Under the pieces are notes generated by a model. It did not search any database. It was not told the DNA's origin and saw only the letters and a program-made list of their open reading frames with translations. From positions 186,001 through 250,000 of the forward strand of contig JBBQWV010000001.1 in NCBI GenBank assembly GCA_038210275.1: a stretch of DNA of 64,000 bases, read 5' to 3'. Shown in pieces: positions 26,552 to 35,035 of the stretch. The first letter of the stretch is position 1, and every line of letters begins with the position of its first letter. The position numbers and the translations under genes are program-made. Source of the stretch: PALSA-1296 sp038210275. Lineage in GTDB: Bacteria; Bacteroidota; Ignavibacteria; Palsa-1295.

Positions 26552-27529
26552 TTATATTGTCCCTGCTGCCGAGTCATGATGAGCAGTCTTGAACGGCTCG
26601 TCTTCGAAACTTGAGATGGATTGAAGTTCTCTGAATCTGCGATAGATCTGGTCCATCGAAAGATTTTCAATAGCCTCGGTCGAAAATTTAGAGCAGCAGA
26701 AGCTCGCCAGCACTGTTCCATAGACGACGGCACGTTTCACTGTTGCATATTGGATCGTCTCCCAACGTGTCAGGTAGCCAATCAAACCGCCCATGAATGA
26801 ATCGCCGGCGCCTGTCGGATCGAAAATTTCCTCAAGAGGATATGCCGGAGCGGAGAAAATAAATTTATCGTAGAAAAGCAAAGCACCGTGCTCCCCTTTT
26901 TTGATGATGACGATACGGTGGTTATCAGGAGCAAGCATTTCCTGTAGTTTATGTCCGCACACCACAAGGCTCGGATGGTCAACAAGAAGCCGTGCCTCGC
27001 CATCATTAATAACAAGAGCATTAACCTTCGCTAATGTTTTCATCAGATCATCTTTCGCTCCGGTGATCCAAAAATTCATCGTATCACAGATAATCAGCTT
27101 CGGCTTATTCTTCATCTGATTTATGACTTCAAGCTGAAGGCTCGGAGCGATGTTACCGAGAACGAGGTAATCCGGTGAAGCAGCTTTAGTCGGGACTTTC
27201 GGTTTGAAATCAGCAAAGACGTTTAGATCAGTTGCAAGGGTATCGCGGGTATTCATATCGTAATGATATTTCCCCGCCCAGAAGAAAGTCTTGCCGCCTT
27301 TAATAACTTCGACGCCTGATGTATCAAATCCTTTCGCTTTGAAAAGCTTCCAGGCGTGCTCAGGAAAGTCCTCACCGACGACACCAACTAAGCTGATATC
27401 GCTGCCATGAGCAAAGTAACTTGCAGCAAGTGAAATATATGTTGCGCTGCCGCCTAAGGCTCTTTCGCGTTTATCAAATGGCGTCTCAATGGTATCAACT
27501 GCCAATGAACCAACTATAAGAAGTGACAT
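26552..27529 (-). CDS. PfkB-family carbohydrate/nucleoside kinase
   Basis: A 325-residue ribokinase-fold kinase. The N-terminal PfkB signature is GGSATYISLAASYFA, and the C-terminal signature with the catalytic Asp is DPTGAGDSFMGGLIGYL (about residue 240). An IIIKKGEHGALLF strand precedes it. Conserved segments such as WAGKYHYDMNTRDTLAT resemble adenosine-kinase-like members, but substrate preference (ribose, fructose or adenosine) cannot be fixed. A TAnnTTTG box is located 50 nt upstream. It reads toward a family A repeat. Confidence 0.87.
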   Translation of the reverse strand: MSLLIVGSLAVDTIETPFDKRERALGGSATYISLAASYFAHGSDISLVGVVGEDFPEHAWKLFKAKGFDTSGVEVIKGGKTFFWAGKYHYDMNTRDTLATDLNVFADFKPKVPTKAASPDYLVLGNIAPSLQLEVINQMKNKPKLIICDTMNFWITGAKDDLMKTLAKVNALVINDGEARLLVDHPSLVVCGHKLQEMLAPDNHRIVIIKKGEHGALLFYDKFIFSAPAYPLEEIFDPTGAGDSFMGGLIGYLTRWETIQYATVKRAVVYGTVLASFCCSKFSTEAIENLSMDQIYRRFRELQSISSFEDEPFKTAHHDSAAGTI

Positions 27530-27578
27530 TAATTTAAATTATGAATTAGAGAATGTAGAATCGAGAAATTATATTATG

Positions 27579-27586
27579 CAAAAATA
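27579..27586 (-). promoter_or_regulatory. TAnnTTTG box upstream of the PfkB gene
   Basis: The minus strand reads TATTTTTG about 50 nt before the PfkB start, in the 95-bp space behind the proline-rich small gene. It is a perfect consensus match. Confidence 0.5.
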
Positions 27587-27624
27587 CGAGCATTTCTCTA
27601 TCAGAGTACCACATTCCATATTCA

Positions 27625-27798
27625 TCACGCTTGAGGCGGAATTGGCGGCGGCGGAATTGGAGTTGTTTGCGGACTCTCTCCCGGTGCTGGTTGCTGCGGA
27701 AATGGTAATGGTTCTCCCGGTTGAGCCGGCTGTTCAGGTGGTACAGGACGGGGCTGCGGATTTGTTGTCGGCGGAATAAGAACGTTGGTTGATTCCAT
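27625..27798 (-). CDS. Small proline-rich protein
   Basis: A 57-codon frame starting MESTNVLIPP and continuing with proline at about 40% of positions (PVPPEQPAQPGEPLPFPQQ, TTPIPPPPIPPQA). The Pro/Gln/Glu pattern is maintained to the stop, which is unlike the translations of the other frames. It has no signal peptide. The gene lies just upstream of the PfkB kinase gene on the same strand. Such short Pro-rich peptides occur near many Bacteroidota genes and have no known role. A purely compositional open frame cannot be excluded. Confidence 0.5.
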   Translation of the reverse strand: MESTNVLIPPTTNPQPRPVPPEQPAQPGEPLPFPQQPAPGESPQTTPIPPPPIPPQA

Positions 27799-28040
27799 AA
27801 GATTTGTTTAAAGAATAAATCCTCAAATATCACCTCGCGTAGTTAGAACTTCCAATTGAAGGGTCTCCGGATGAAACAGCATGTCATTGGACAAAACTGG
27901 AATTCGGTTTACCTAACTACCCAGGGTGTTTGTAGTTATAGATACGCAAAAGGATTTCTATCGGTTTTCTCTTCTTACCATCCGCAACCTTCCCCCCAAT
28001 CCTCTCGTTTTAGGTTTAGTTAAAATCTGATCTCTATTTT

Positions 28041-29750
28041 ATGAAGAACGGCATATCAACCAACGGTATCCATACCAACGGCACGACAACTTTCGAAACT
28101 TCTCCTGAGTATTTGGAGGCGAAAAAACGATGGGAAGATCGCGACGCTAAAGGCAAAACTACAGGATGGAAGCATACAACTCTTTCCGGCAAACCGATAA
28201 ATAATCTTTACAGTCCAAAGGACGTTTCGCCCTCAGAATTTATTGAGAAGATCGGCTTTCCAGGCGATTATCCTTATACCCGTGGGATTCATCCGACTGG
28301 CTATCGCGGCAAAGTTTGGACGATGCGCCAATTTGCCGGTTTCGGTTCACCGGAGGATACGAATGCAAGATTTAAATATCTTTTGGCTCACGGGCAGACG
28401 GGACTTTCGACGGCATTTGATCTTCCAACACTGATGGGACGCGATGCCGATGATTCGTGGAGCGAAGGCGAAGTTGGTATATGCGGAGTTGCTGTGAGTT
28501 CGCTTCGTGATATGGAAAAGCTTTTTGATGGCATTCCACTTGGTGAAGTTTCGACTTCGATGACGATCAACTCTCCTGCGGCAATGATCTTTGCATATTA
28601 TTTATCTGTCGCAGATAAACAAGGTGTTCCTTATTCACAGCTTCGCGGCACGTTGCAAAATGATATTCTGAAAGAATATATTGCGCAGAAAGAATTTATC
28701 TACCCGCCGGAGCCTTCGATGCGCATCATCGTTGATATGATCGAATTCTGCACGAAGGAAGTGCCGCAATGGAATCCCGTTTCAGTTTCAGGTTATCACA
28801 TTCGCGAAGCAGGTTCGACTGCGGCACAGGAATTGGCTTTTACACTTGCCGACGGATTTTCGTATGTCGAGCATTGCATTGCACGTGGTATGGATGTTGA
28901 TGATTTCGCTCCCCGTATTTCCTATTTTTTCAATTCGCATATTGATTTCTTTGAAGAAATTGCAAAGATGCGAGCGGCACGAAGAATTTATGCAAAGCGC
29001 ATGAGAGAAAAATATGGTGCCAAGAATCCGAAATCTTGGACGCTCAGATTCCATACTCAAACGGCTGGATGTTCTCTCACTGCGCAACAGCCGGAAAATA
29101 ATATCGTCCGCACGGCATTCGAAGCAATGGCAGCAGCGCTTGGCGGAACACAGTCACTGCATACAAATTCGATGGATGAGACACTTGCACTTCCATCAGA
29201 AAAGGCAGTTAAGATCGCTTTGCGTACTCAGCAGATATTAGCGTATGAAACCGGAGTTATCAATACTGTTGATCCTCTCGGCGGTTCATACTTTGTTGAA
29301 GCAGAGACCGACCGTCTTGAAGCTGAAGCCAATGATTATTTTGATAAGATAGATGCACTTGGTGGAGTGATTGCTGCAATCGAAGCAGGATTCTTCCAGC
29401 GTGAAATTGCCGATGCGGCTTATCGCTATCAGATAGAACTTGATAAAAAAGAAAAATATATCGTCGGCGTCAACGAGTATGTCGAAGAAAATGAGAAGAT
29501 CACCATTCCGATCTTGCAGATAGGACCGGAAGTCGAAAGAAACCAGTTAAGAGAGTTGAAAGAATTAAAAGCGAACCGCTCTCAAGCAGCAGTAGATGAA
29601 AGCATTGAAGAGATTCGCGCTGCAGCATTTGGTCACACAAACCTCATGCCGATCTTCATCAAGGCCGCCAAAGAATATGTTACACTTGGCGAGATGATCG
29701 ATGTATTGAAAGTACCATTCGGTGAATATCAGGAAGCAGTAGTGTTTTAG
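28041..29750 (+). CDS. icmA: Acyl-CoA mutase large subunit, isobutyryl-CoA mutase-like
   Basis: A 569-residue catalytic subunit of an adenosylcobalamin-dependent acyl-CoA mutase. It holds the substrate-binding TIM barrel (YTRGIHPTGYRGKVWTMRQF, HTQTAGCSLTAQQPENN, DPLGGSYFVE) but no C-terminal B12-binding domain, so it needs a separate small subunit, not found here. At the two positions that set specificity it has Phe98 and Gln216, the residues of isobutyryl-CoA mutase. Methylmalonyl-CoA mutase has Tyr and Arg there. The length also fits IcmA. Many databases would call it methylmalonyl-CoA mutase. It probably acts in branched-chain acyl-CoA metabolism. Confidence 0.82.
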   Translation: MKNGISTNGIHTNGTTTFETSPEYLEAKKRWEDRDAKGKTTGWKHTTLSGKPINNLYSPKDVSPSEFIEKIGFPGDYPYTRGIHPTGYRGKVWTMRQFAGFGSPEDTNARFKYLLAHGQTGLSTAFDLPTLMGRDADDSWSEGEVGICGVAVSSLRDMEKLFDGIPLGEVSTSMTINSPAAMIFAYYLSVADKQGVPYSQLRGTLQNDILKEYIAQKEFIYPPEPSMRIIVDMIEFCTKEVPQWNPVSVSGYHIREAGSTAAQELAFTLADGFSYVEHCIARGMDVDDFAPRISYFFNSHIDFFEEIAKMRAARRIYAKRMREKYGAKNPKSWTLRFHTQTAGCSLTAQQPENNIVRTAFEAMAAALGGTQSLHTNSMDETLALPSEKAVKIALRTQQILAYETGVINTVDPLGGSYFVEAETDRLEAEANDYFDKIDALGGVIAAIEAGFFQREIADAAYRYQIELDKKEKYIVGVNEYVEENEKITIPILQIGPEVERNQLRELKELKANRSQAAVDESIEEIRAAAFGHTNLMPIFIKAAKEYVTLGEMIDVLKVPFGEYQEAVVF

Positions 29751-29769
29751 AAAATTAAAATTTCGAGAA

Positions 29770-29988
29770 ATGACATATCATTTACAATACTTAACAGATT
29801 CCAGTGGCAAGCAGAAGGCGGTGCAAATACCTCTGAAGGAGTGGCTTGCGATTAAAGAGACAATTGATAAAGCTGAGACGAAGCGAGAATTACTTGATGG
29901 TCTGAGTACTGCCGGAAAGGAAATTCACGATATAGAATCAGGAAAGAAGAGGGGCAAAACACTTGACGAACTTCTGAATGAATTATAA
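29770..29988 (+). CDS. Putative antitoxin of RelE-type module
   Basis: A 72-residue protein with a beta-strand start (MTYHLQYLTDSSGKQKAVQI) and a helical charged C-terminus (KKRGKTLDELLNEL), a pattern common in antitoxins that pair with RelE/ParE toxins. Its 3' end overlaps the toxin gene by 11 nt. It starts 19 nt after the mutase gene, so the module may ride on that transcript. The family is not identified beyond this context. Confidence 0.7.
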   Translation: MTYHLQYLTDSSGKQKAVQIPLKEWLAIKETIDKAETKRELLDGLSTAGKEIHDIESGKKRGKTLDELLNEL

Positions 29989-30301
29989 GATCATAGCGAT
30001 TTCTTCATTCGAAAAGGAGTTGAAAAAACTCGCAAAGAAATACCCGTCTCTTAAATACGACCTTGAACCTCTGAAAAAAGGTCTTGCTACTGAACCATCG
30101 ACTGGTACTCATTTGGGCAAGGGTATTTATAAGATACGACTTGCCATTGCAAGCAAGGGAAAAGGAAAGAGTGGCGGTGCAAGGATAATAACGTATGTAA
30201 AGGTTACAGCTAGAACTGTTTATCTACTTGCAATTTATGACAAATCAGAAGTAGATACCATGACTGAGAGTCAAATCATGGGAAGACTTCACGAGCTTTA
30301 G
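29978..30301 (+). CDS. RelE/ParE-superfamily toxin
   Basis: A 107-residue toxin-like protein. It opens with YKIIAISSFEKELKKLAKKY, followed by THLGKGIYKIRLAIASKGKG, GGARIITYVKV and VYLLAIYDKSEVDTM, the order of strands seen in RelE/HigB mRNA interferases. The Arg in KIRLAI and the YDKSE segment are the usual functional positions. It overlaps its putative antitoxin gene. Growth control by mRNA cleavage is the expected role, not shown here. Confidence 0.85.
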   Translation: MNYKIIAISSFEKELKKLAKKYPSLKYDLEPLKKGLATEPSTGTHLGKGIYKIRLAIASKGKGKSGGARIITYVKVTARTVYLLAIYDKSEVDTMTESQIMGRLHEL

Positions 30302-30329
30302 CATAAAGAGCAATAATCACACTCTTTTC

Positions 30330-30358
30330 TTGATTCCAATCTCACCGCCGTATTTTTG
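30330..30358 (+). promoter_or_regulatory. Bacteroidota-type promoter of the UbiA gene, near-leaderless
   Basis: TTG (30330-30332), an 18-nt spacer, then TATTTTTG (30351-30358) match the -33 / -7 layout of Bacteroidota promoters. The -7 box ends only 5 nt before the ATG at 30364, so the transcript would start at or next to the start codon. Confidence 0.6.
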
Positions 30359-30363
30359 TCTTA

Positions 30364-31263
30364 ATGAAGATACCACATTTTATTCGCCTTCTGCGCCCGA
30401 AGCAATGGGTTAAGAATTTATTCGTCTTTGCGGCGCTTGTTTTCTCGCATCATCTCCTTGAATGGGACTTTGCGAAACAGTCTTTATTTGGCTTCGCGCT
30501 TTTTTGTGCGACGGCAAGTACGATCTATATTGTCAACGATATTATTGATCGTGACCGCGACAGGCTGCATCCCAAAAAGAGACATCGCCCGATTGCAAGC
30601 GGAAATATCAGTGTGCCGAGCGCCATCAGTACGGCGATCATTATTTTTGGGATCGCCGTTCCGATTGTCTTCGGGCTTCCATATAAATTCGGATTCTGCC
30701 TTGCATTATATTTTGTGATGAATCTTTCGTACAGTCTTTTTCTGAAAGATGTTGTATTGATTGATGTGTTTGTTATTGCAATTGGCTTTATGCTCCGCGT
30801 TGTCGGCGGAGCTTTTGTAATAAATGTGCCGATCAGTTCATGGCTTATTCTGACGACGATGTTTCTCTCGCTTTTTCTCGCTGTTGCAAAACGTCGTGGA
30901 GAACTTGTGATGCTCGAAGCAAAAGTTGACGAAGAGAAAAAACCAAAAGAAAGCACGCGCAAAGTTTTGCAGCATTATAGCGTGGAATTCACTGAACAGC
31001 TTTGCACCATCTGTGCCGGTGGATTTATCATTAGCTATGCGCTTTATACAGTGAGCGACCGAACGGTAAAGATTTTCGGAACAGAGAATCTGGTTTTCAC
31101 TACGCCTTTTGTTCTTTACGGAATTTTTCGGTACCTCTATCTATTGCATAAAAAGAATCTCGGCGAAAATCCGACGGAAGTCGTACTAACCGATGTCCCG
31201 ATGATCTTGAATTTTATCGCCTATGCGATCGCGATGTTCTTTATTATTTATTTTCACTCATAG
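30364..31263 (+). CDS. UbiA-family prenyltransferase (decaprenyl-phosphate phosphoribosyltransferase-like)
   Basis: A 299-residue polytopic membrane enzyme with about eight helices. The first Asp-rich motif NDIIDRDRDRLHPKKRHRPI is near residue 60 and the second lies around KRRGELVMLE (about 180). The form NDxxDxxxDxxHPxKxxRP is that of the branch making polyprenyl-phosphoryl-5-phosphoribose, the precursor of polyprenyl arabinose/ribose donors. The stop codon overlaps the GTG of the next gene, a GT-C-type membrane protein, supporting a glycosylation role. Other UbiA substrates are possible. Confidence 0.82.
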   Translation: MKIPHFIRLLRPKQWVKNLFVFAALVFSHHLLEWDFAKQSLFGFALFCATASTIYIVNDIIDRDRDRLHPKKRHRPIASGNISVPSAISTAIIIFGIAVPIVFGLPYKFGFCLALYFVMNLSYSLFLKDVVLIDVFVIAIGFMLRVVGGAFVINVPISSWLILTTMFLSLFLAVAKRRGELVMLEAKVDEEKKPKESTRKVLQHYSVEFTEQLCTICAGGFIISYALYTVSDRTVKIFGTENLVFTTPFVLYGIFRYLYLLHKKNLGENPTEVVLTDVPMILNFIAYAIAMFFIIYFHS

Positions 31264-32783
31264 TGCATCTCAAAAGTTTTGTCAAACGGAATTTGGCTGA
31301 AGGTGCACTCGTCTTTACAGGTGTTCTTATTCTTGTCGTTCAATTCGCTGTAACAAAATATTATCTTTCTGATGGGGGAGTCGATCATACGCAGATAGTT
31401 GGCGCACCGCTTGATGATACATATATTCATTGTCGGTTTGCAGCGAATCATCTTGGATTACATGAATATTCATTCAATCACGGTCATGTTGTCAGCGCTG
31501 ATACGTCTCCGCTTTGGGTTCTAATGATTTCAATTGGTGGGCTGATTGCCTCACATCTTGATCTTGTTGCAGTTATTCTCTCGGCGCTGTTCTTTCTGCT
31601 GCTTGCTCCAGCAGTCTTTCGTATTTGCCGTTTTACTTTTATGCTTCCATATTCCTGGAGTGTTTTAGCTGGCGCCGTCACTCTTCTTTCCTCACGACTT
31701 GTTTGGGCATCGGCAAGTGGGATGGAGGTCACCCTTGCCTGCTTTCTCACCCTTCTTGTATTTCATGAACACCTAAAACAGCGACAATTTGGCGGCACGA
31801 TGCGCATGAGAGAAGGAGTATTTCTTGCCCTTGGTATTGCAACAAGACCGGAGTTAATGTTTCTTGCGGTGATACTTCTGCTCGACTGGTTTATTGTTGC
31901 GATCAGAGAGCGAAAAGGTTTTGTCAGCTTAGTAAAAGGGAAAATTGTTTTTTTAATTTGTGTTATGCCTGTTTTCCTCATTCCGTACTTCGAAAGAGGA
32001 AACCTGATCTATCATTCTTCTCTTGTGCAAGGCGCAAAATTATCCTTCATTCCTGATGCAGGATATTTACTTTTTGTATTGAAAGTATTCGCTGCAAGTT
32101 TTTCAATTCCGGTTCTACTTGCTTTCTTTTCGCCATTTATTTTACGGATGAAGAAAGATGTATTGCTGTTGCAAATTTTTGGATTCGGTCTCCCGATCTT
32201 ACTTGCATTTATTGCCCCGCAATTCCGCCATCACGGCAGATATTTTTTTGAGGTTTTTCCCATATTAATTATTCTTGGTATTCTGGTCTGCTCTAAAATA
32301 TTTTCGCATGGTGATTGGCAGAAATTTTCTGTTCCAATTCAATCGGCATTTATCACTATTGCTTTGATCGGCGCCGGGCGTGGAATTCTGCTCTCCGCGG
32401 AATCGGTAACGAATATTAATGATCAACATCTTGCATCGGTATCTTGGATTAATGAGAATGTTATTGGTAGCGATAAACTTGCGGTTGATGATGTCGGTGC
32501 AATTGGTTATTTTACGAAGCGGCAAGTGATTGATCTTACGGGGCTAATCAGCCCTGAGTTTTACCCGTTACAAAACGATCAGAAAGAAGTTTGGAAAGAA
32601 GCTCGAAAGCAAGGAGCAAATATTTTTATTATTTACACAAGACTCAACCCTACATTCTATCAATTTGCAAAAGATTCTCTTGAGTTGGTAAAGGAATTTC
32701 GGGTGCGCCCTCCACTTGTTGCAAGTGCTGATACAGTATTGTCTATCTTCCGAGTGAAAGGAGATGTGTGTGCCGCTCGGTGA
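31263..32783 (+). CDS. Polytopic GT-C-type glycosyltransferase, AftB-like motif
   Basis: A 506-residue integral membrane protein with about ten helices. An early loop carries the acidic pair of GT-C enzymes in LDDTYIHCRFAANHL followed by SADTSPLW. The pattern DD-x2-I-x2-R ... TSPLW resembles mycobacterial arabinofuranosyltransferase AftB and relatives that use polyprenyl-phosphate sugars. The gene directly follows and overlaps a UbiA-like gene, the same pairing as in mycobacterial arabinan biosynthesis. Assignment to that activity is an inference. The GTG start overlaps the upstream stop by one base. Confidence 0.72.
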   Translation: MHLKSFVKRNLAEGALVFTGVLILVVQFAVTKYYLSDGGVDHTQIVGAPLDDTYIHCRFAANHLGLHEYSFNHGHVVSADTSPLWVLMISIGGLIASHLDLVAVILSALFFLLLAPAVFRICRFTFMLPYSWSVLAGAVTLLSSRLVWASASGMEVTLACFLTLLVFHEHLKQRQFGGTMRMREGVFLALGIATRPELMFLAVILLLDWFIVAIRERKGFVSLVKGKIVFLICVMPVFLIPYFERGNLIYHSSLVQGAKLSFIPDAGYLLFVLKVFAASFSIPVLLAFFSPFILRMKKDVLLLQIFGFGLPILLAFIAPQFRHHGRYFFEVFPILIILGILVCSKIFSHGDWQKFSVPIQSAFITIALIGAGRGILLSAESVTNINDQHLASVSWINENVIGSDKLAVDDVGAIGYFTKRQVIDLTGLISPEFYPLQNDQKEVWKEARKQGANIFIIYTRLNPTFYQFAKDSLELVKEFRVRPPLVASADTVLSIFRVKGDVCAAR

Positions 32784-34458
32784 AAAGAAAGTGAAACGTC
32801 TAACAGGATTGCTACTTATTGCAGCAGTTCTCATAACTCGTCTTCCTTTTATCTCCCGAATGCTTTATGAATTCGATTCTATCGACTTTGCTATAGCAAC
32901 ATTTCGTTTCAGTCTCGAACAAGTCACGCCACATTTTCCGGGATATATTCTTCATATCCTTTTTGCGAAGTTTATTCTACTTTTTATATCTGATGTAAAT
33001 CTTGCATTCGTTTGGATAAGTATTTTGCTTTCCATCGGCTCTGTATTATTTATCTGGAGAGCCGGAGCAGCGCTTCGCGGAGAGAGAGTCGGTTTGATCG
33101 CAGCGATACTATGGCTTTTCACTCCGATCTTCTGGTTTTATGGGGAGGTTGCAACAGCATATATCTATGAAGCTTTCTTTGCAAGTGCATTTCTTTATTT
33201 GGGTATAAAGTTATTAAGAGCTCCCAAAAATAAATGGCTTGTCTTTTTTCTTTTTATCGCTCTTTCACTTGCAACCGGCGCTAGGCAATCGAGCATCCTA
33301 TTCTTTACTCCGTGTCTAATTTACATTCTTTGGAAAGCCCATCAGCCTTTTCGAATTTGGGGTGCAGGAATAGTTCTATTCCTCCTCGTAACTTCTTCAT
33401 GGCTTGCGATTTTGTTTTATTATAGCGGAGGTGTCGGAGCATATTTTGCACAGGCAGATCGCGAGACTGTGTATCGCTCCCAATCAATAATTTTCGGCAA
33501 CTCATTTTTCGGACATCTCAGAGTTGTCGCTAAAGTTTTATCCGAGTTGTTTATTTCTGCTCTTCCATTTTTCATTATCTGTTTTGCATCACTTCTGATA
33601 TATTGGAAAAGAAGCATTCGATTTATACAAGATCAGTTTTCAACGCCATCATTTTGGTTTATAGCTCTTGTCGCTCTCCCTGCTTTTCTTTTTTATATTG
33701 GCATCTATTTTATGAAGGCAGGATATTTGCTGAATATCTTACCGAGTGTTGCGATTATAGGCGCAGTGCTTCTCGATCAAATGACGATTTGGCGTGCTGA
33801 AAAAATTAAACATAGTTCGGAAAACAATCTTCTTCTTACTCGCCGGATAATTACAGTTGGTGCGATACGAAATGTTATAATCGTCGTTATCCTTGATCTT
33901 ATAATTTTCTTCACTCCTTTTCCCTGGGCATGCCGGGATTATTTTAATAATGCTTTTACACTTGATTCTTATAATATTGGCACTTCTATTTCAAATGATC
34001 TGAGGTTTGGGAATATTGCTAACAGATTATTTGCTTTTTGCAATATCTACGGAGTGAAGAATATTGATAAACTTCATGAAGATGTTCTTTCAGCATTGAG
34101 CAAAGAATCTTCACATCCTGAGAATGCTGTTATTCTCGACACATGGTGGCATCGCTGGGGATATTATTATCTGCCACAAAGTACTATCTATGATATTAGA
34201 GATTTTCAATCGAAAGACTCGCTGTGGATAGGTGTATCCAAAAATTATATCCGAAAAGTTATTGAGGAAAGAGTAATTCGTATTCCTGATGAAAAGAAAG
34301 TCTTACTCTTATTGAGAGAAGATCACCCCTCATTCTTAGAGATTGCCGGTCAAGTGCATCTCGAAAGAGTTGATCTACCTAAATATTTAGATATATACCA
34401 GATCACCGATGAACATTTTTCTTTCCTATGGAAGAATGTCCGATTCATTAAGGAGTAG
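32764..34458 (+). CDS. Polytopic membrane glycosyltransferase (GT39/PMT-like)
   Basis: A 564-residue membrane protein with about ten to eleven hydrophobic segments. The first loop contains YEFDSIDFAIATFRFS and PHFPGY, resembling the donor-binding loop of dolichyl-phosphate-mannose-type (GT39/83) transferases. A soluble C-terminal tail contains DTWWHRWGYYYLPQS. It overlaps the preceding gene by 20 nt, and AAAGGAG lies right before the ATG; an in-frame GTG at 32770 has better spacing and may be the real start. It probably adds a sugar to a periplasmic acceptor. Confidence 0.75.
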   Translation: MCVPLGEKKVKRLTGLLLIAAVLITRLPFISRMLYEFDSIDFAIATFRFSLEQVTPHFPGYILHILFAKFILLFISDVNLAFVWISILLSIGSVLFIWRAGAALRGERVGLIAAILWLFTPIFWFYGEVATAYIYEAFFASAFLYLGIKLLRAPKNKWLVFFLFIALSLATGARQSSILFFTPCLIYILWKAHQPFRIWGAGIVLFLLVTSSWLAILFYYSGGVGAYFAQADRETVYRSQSIIFGNSFFGHLRVVAKVLSELFISALPFFIICFASLLIYWKRSIRFIQDQFSTPSFWFIALVALPAFLFYIGIYFMKAGYLLNILPSVAIIGAVLLDQMTIWRAEKIKHSSENNLLLTRRIITVGAIRNVIIVVILDLIIFFTPFPWACRDYFNNAFTLDSYNIGTSISNDLRFGNIANRLFAFCNIYGVKNIDKLHEDVLSALSKESSHPENAVILDTWWHRWGYYYLPQSTIYDIRDFQSKDSLWIGVSKNYIRKVIEERVIRIPDEKKVLLLLREDHPSFLEIAGQVHLERVDLPKYLDIYQITDEHFSFLWKNVRFIKE

Positions 34459-35035
34459 CGCGGCGAGGTTTTAATTGAGCTGGAATCCAGTCACCTGTTA
34501 ATGCATCGAGTCTCACCCATCCCCCTCTATCGGGAATATTAACTTCTTCGTTTCCATCTTTATCAATGTCCGCAATGAATCCTGAAAATTCTAATAACCT
34601 CAGCGAATCATTCCTTAGATATAAAATCGTATTCGAACCGTTCGGCAACCCTTGAATTGTATTCGGAATCAAAATGATCTGCGATGAAGAATCACTCGAG
34701 ATGTGAACGGACCGTGCTTCGGAAATATATTTTGCCGAAAGAGTCAAATGAATTGTATCAAAACTTCCATCAAGAAAAACAGCGATCGAAGTTTTGCCGC
34801 GATGAATATCCTTAAATTCTCTGCGGGAAGTATCAACGGGAGAAACGCTTTGTTCGTGAATGACAAAGGTTTTCTGATTCATCTGAGCATCTCGAATCTT
34901 CATATTGATAATAATATCAAGCTTCGAATCATAACGCCAAAAGAATTCATTTCCGATGAGATAAAAAAGAAAAATTAAAGAGGCGCCGATATACAGCGCC
35001 TTCGATAATTTTTTCTGAGAATTCATAACCGTCAT
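34448..35035 (-). CDS. Hypothetical single-pass membrane protein
   Basis: A 195-residue protein with one N-terminal membrane helix (ALYIGASLIFLFYLIGNEFF) and an extracytoplasmic beta-rich domain. A short segment FIADIDKDGNEEVNIPDRGG resembles a calcium-binding or FG-GAP loop. Its start overlaps the stop of the RNase gene by 4 nt, so it is expressed from that transcript. Its 3' end overlaps the convergent glycosyltransferase gene by 11 nt. No domain is recognised. Confidence 0.65.
   Translation of the reverse strand: MTVMNSQKKLSKALYIGASLIFLFYLIGNEFFWRYDSKLDIIINMKIRDAQMNQKTFVIHEQSVSPVDTSRREFKDIHRGKTSIAVFLDGSFDTIHLTLSAKYISEARSVHISSDSSSQIILIPNTIQGLPNGSNTILYLRNDSLRLLEFSGFIADIDKDGNEEVNIPDRGGWVRLDALTGDWIPAQLKPRRATP

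Noticed and set aside
27546..27833. 95-codon minus-strand frame over the proline-rich locus
   Set aside because: Arg/Phe/Gln-rich shadow frame of the proline-rich gene; it overlaps the PfkB promoter-like box and has no recognisable features.
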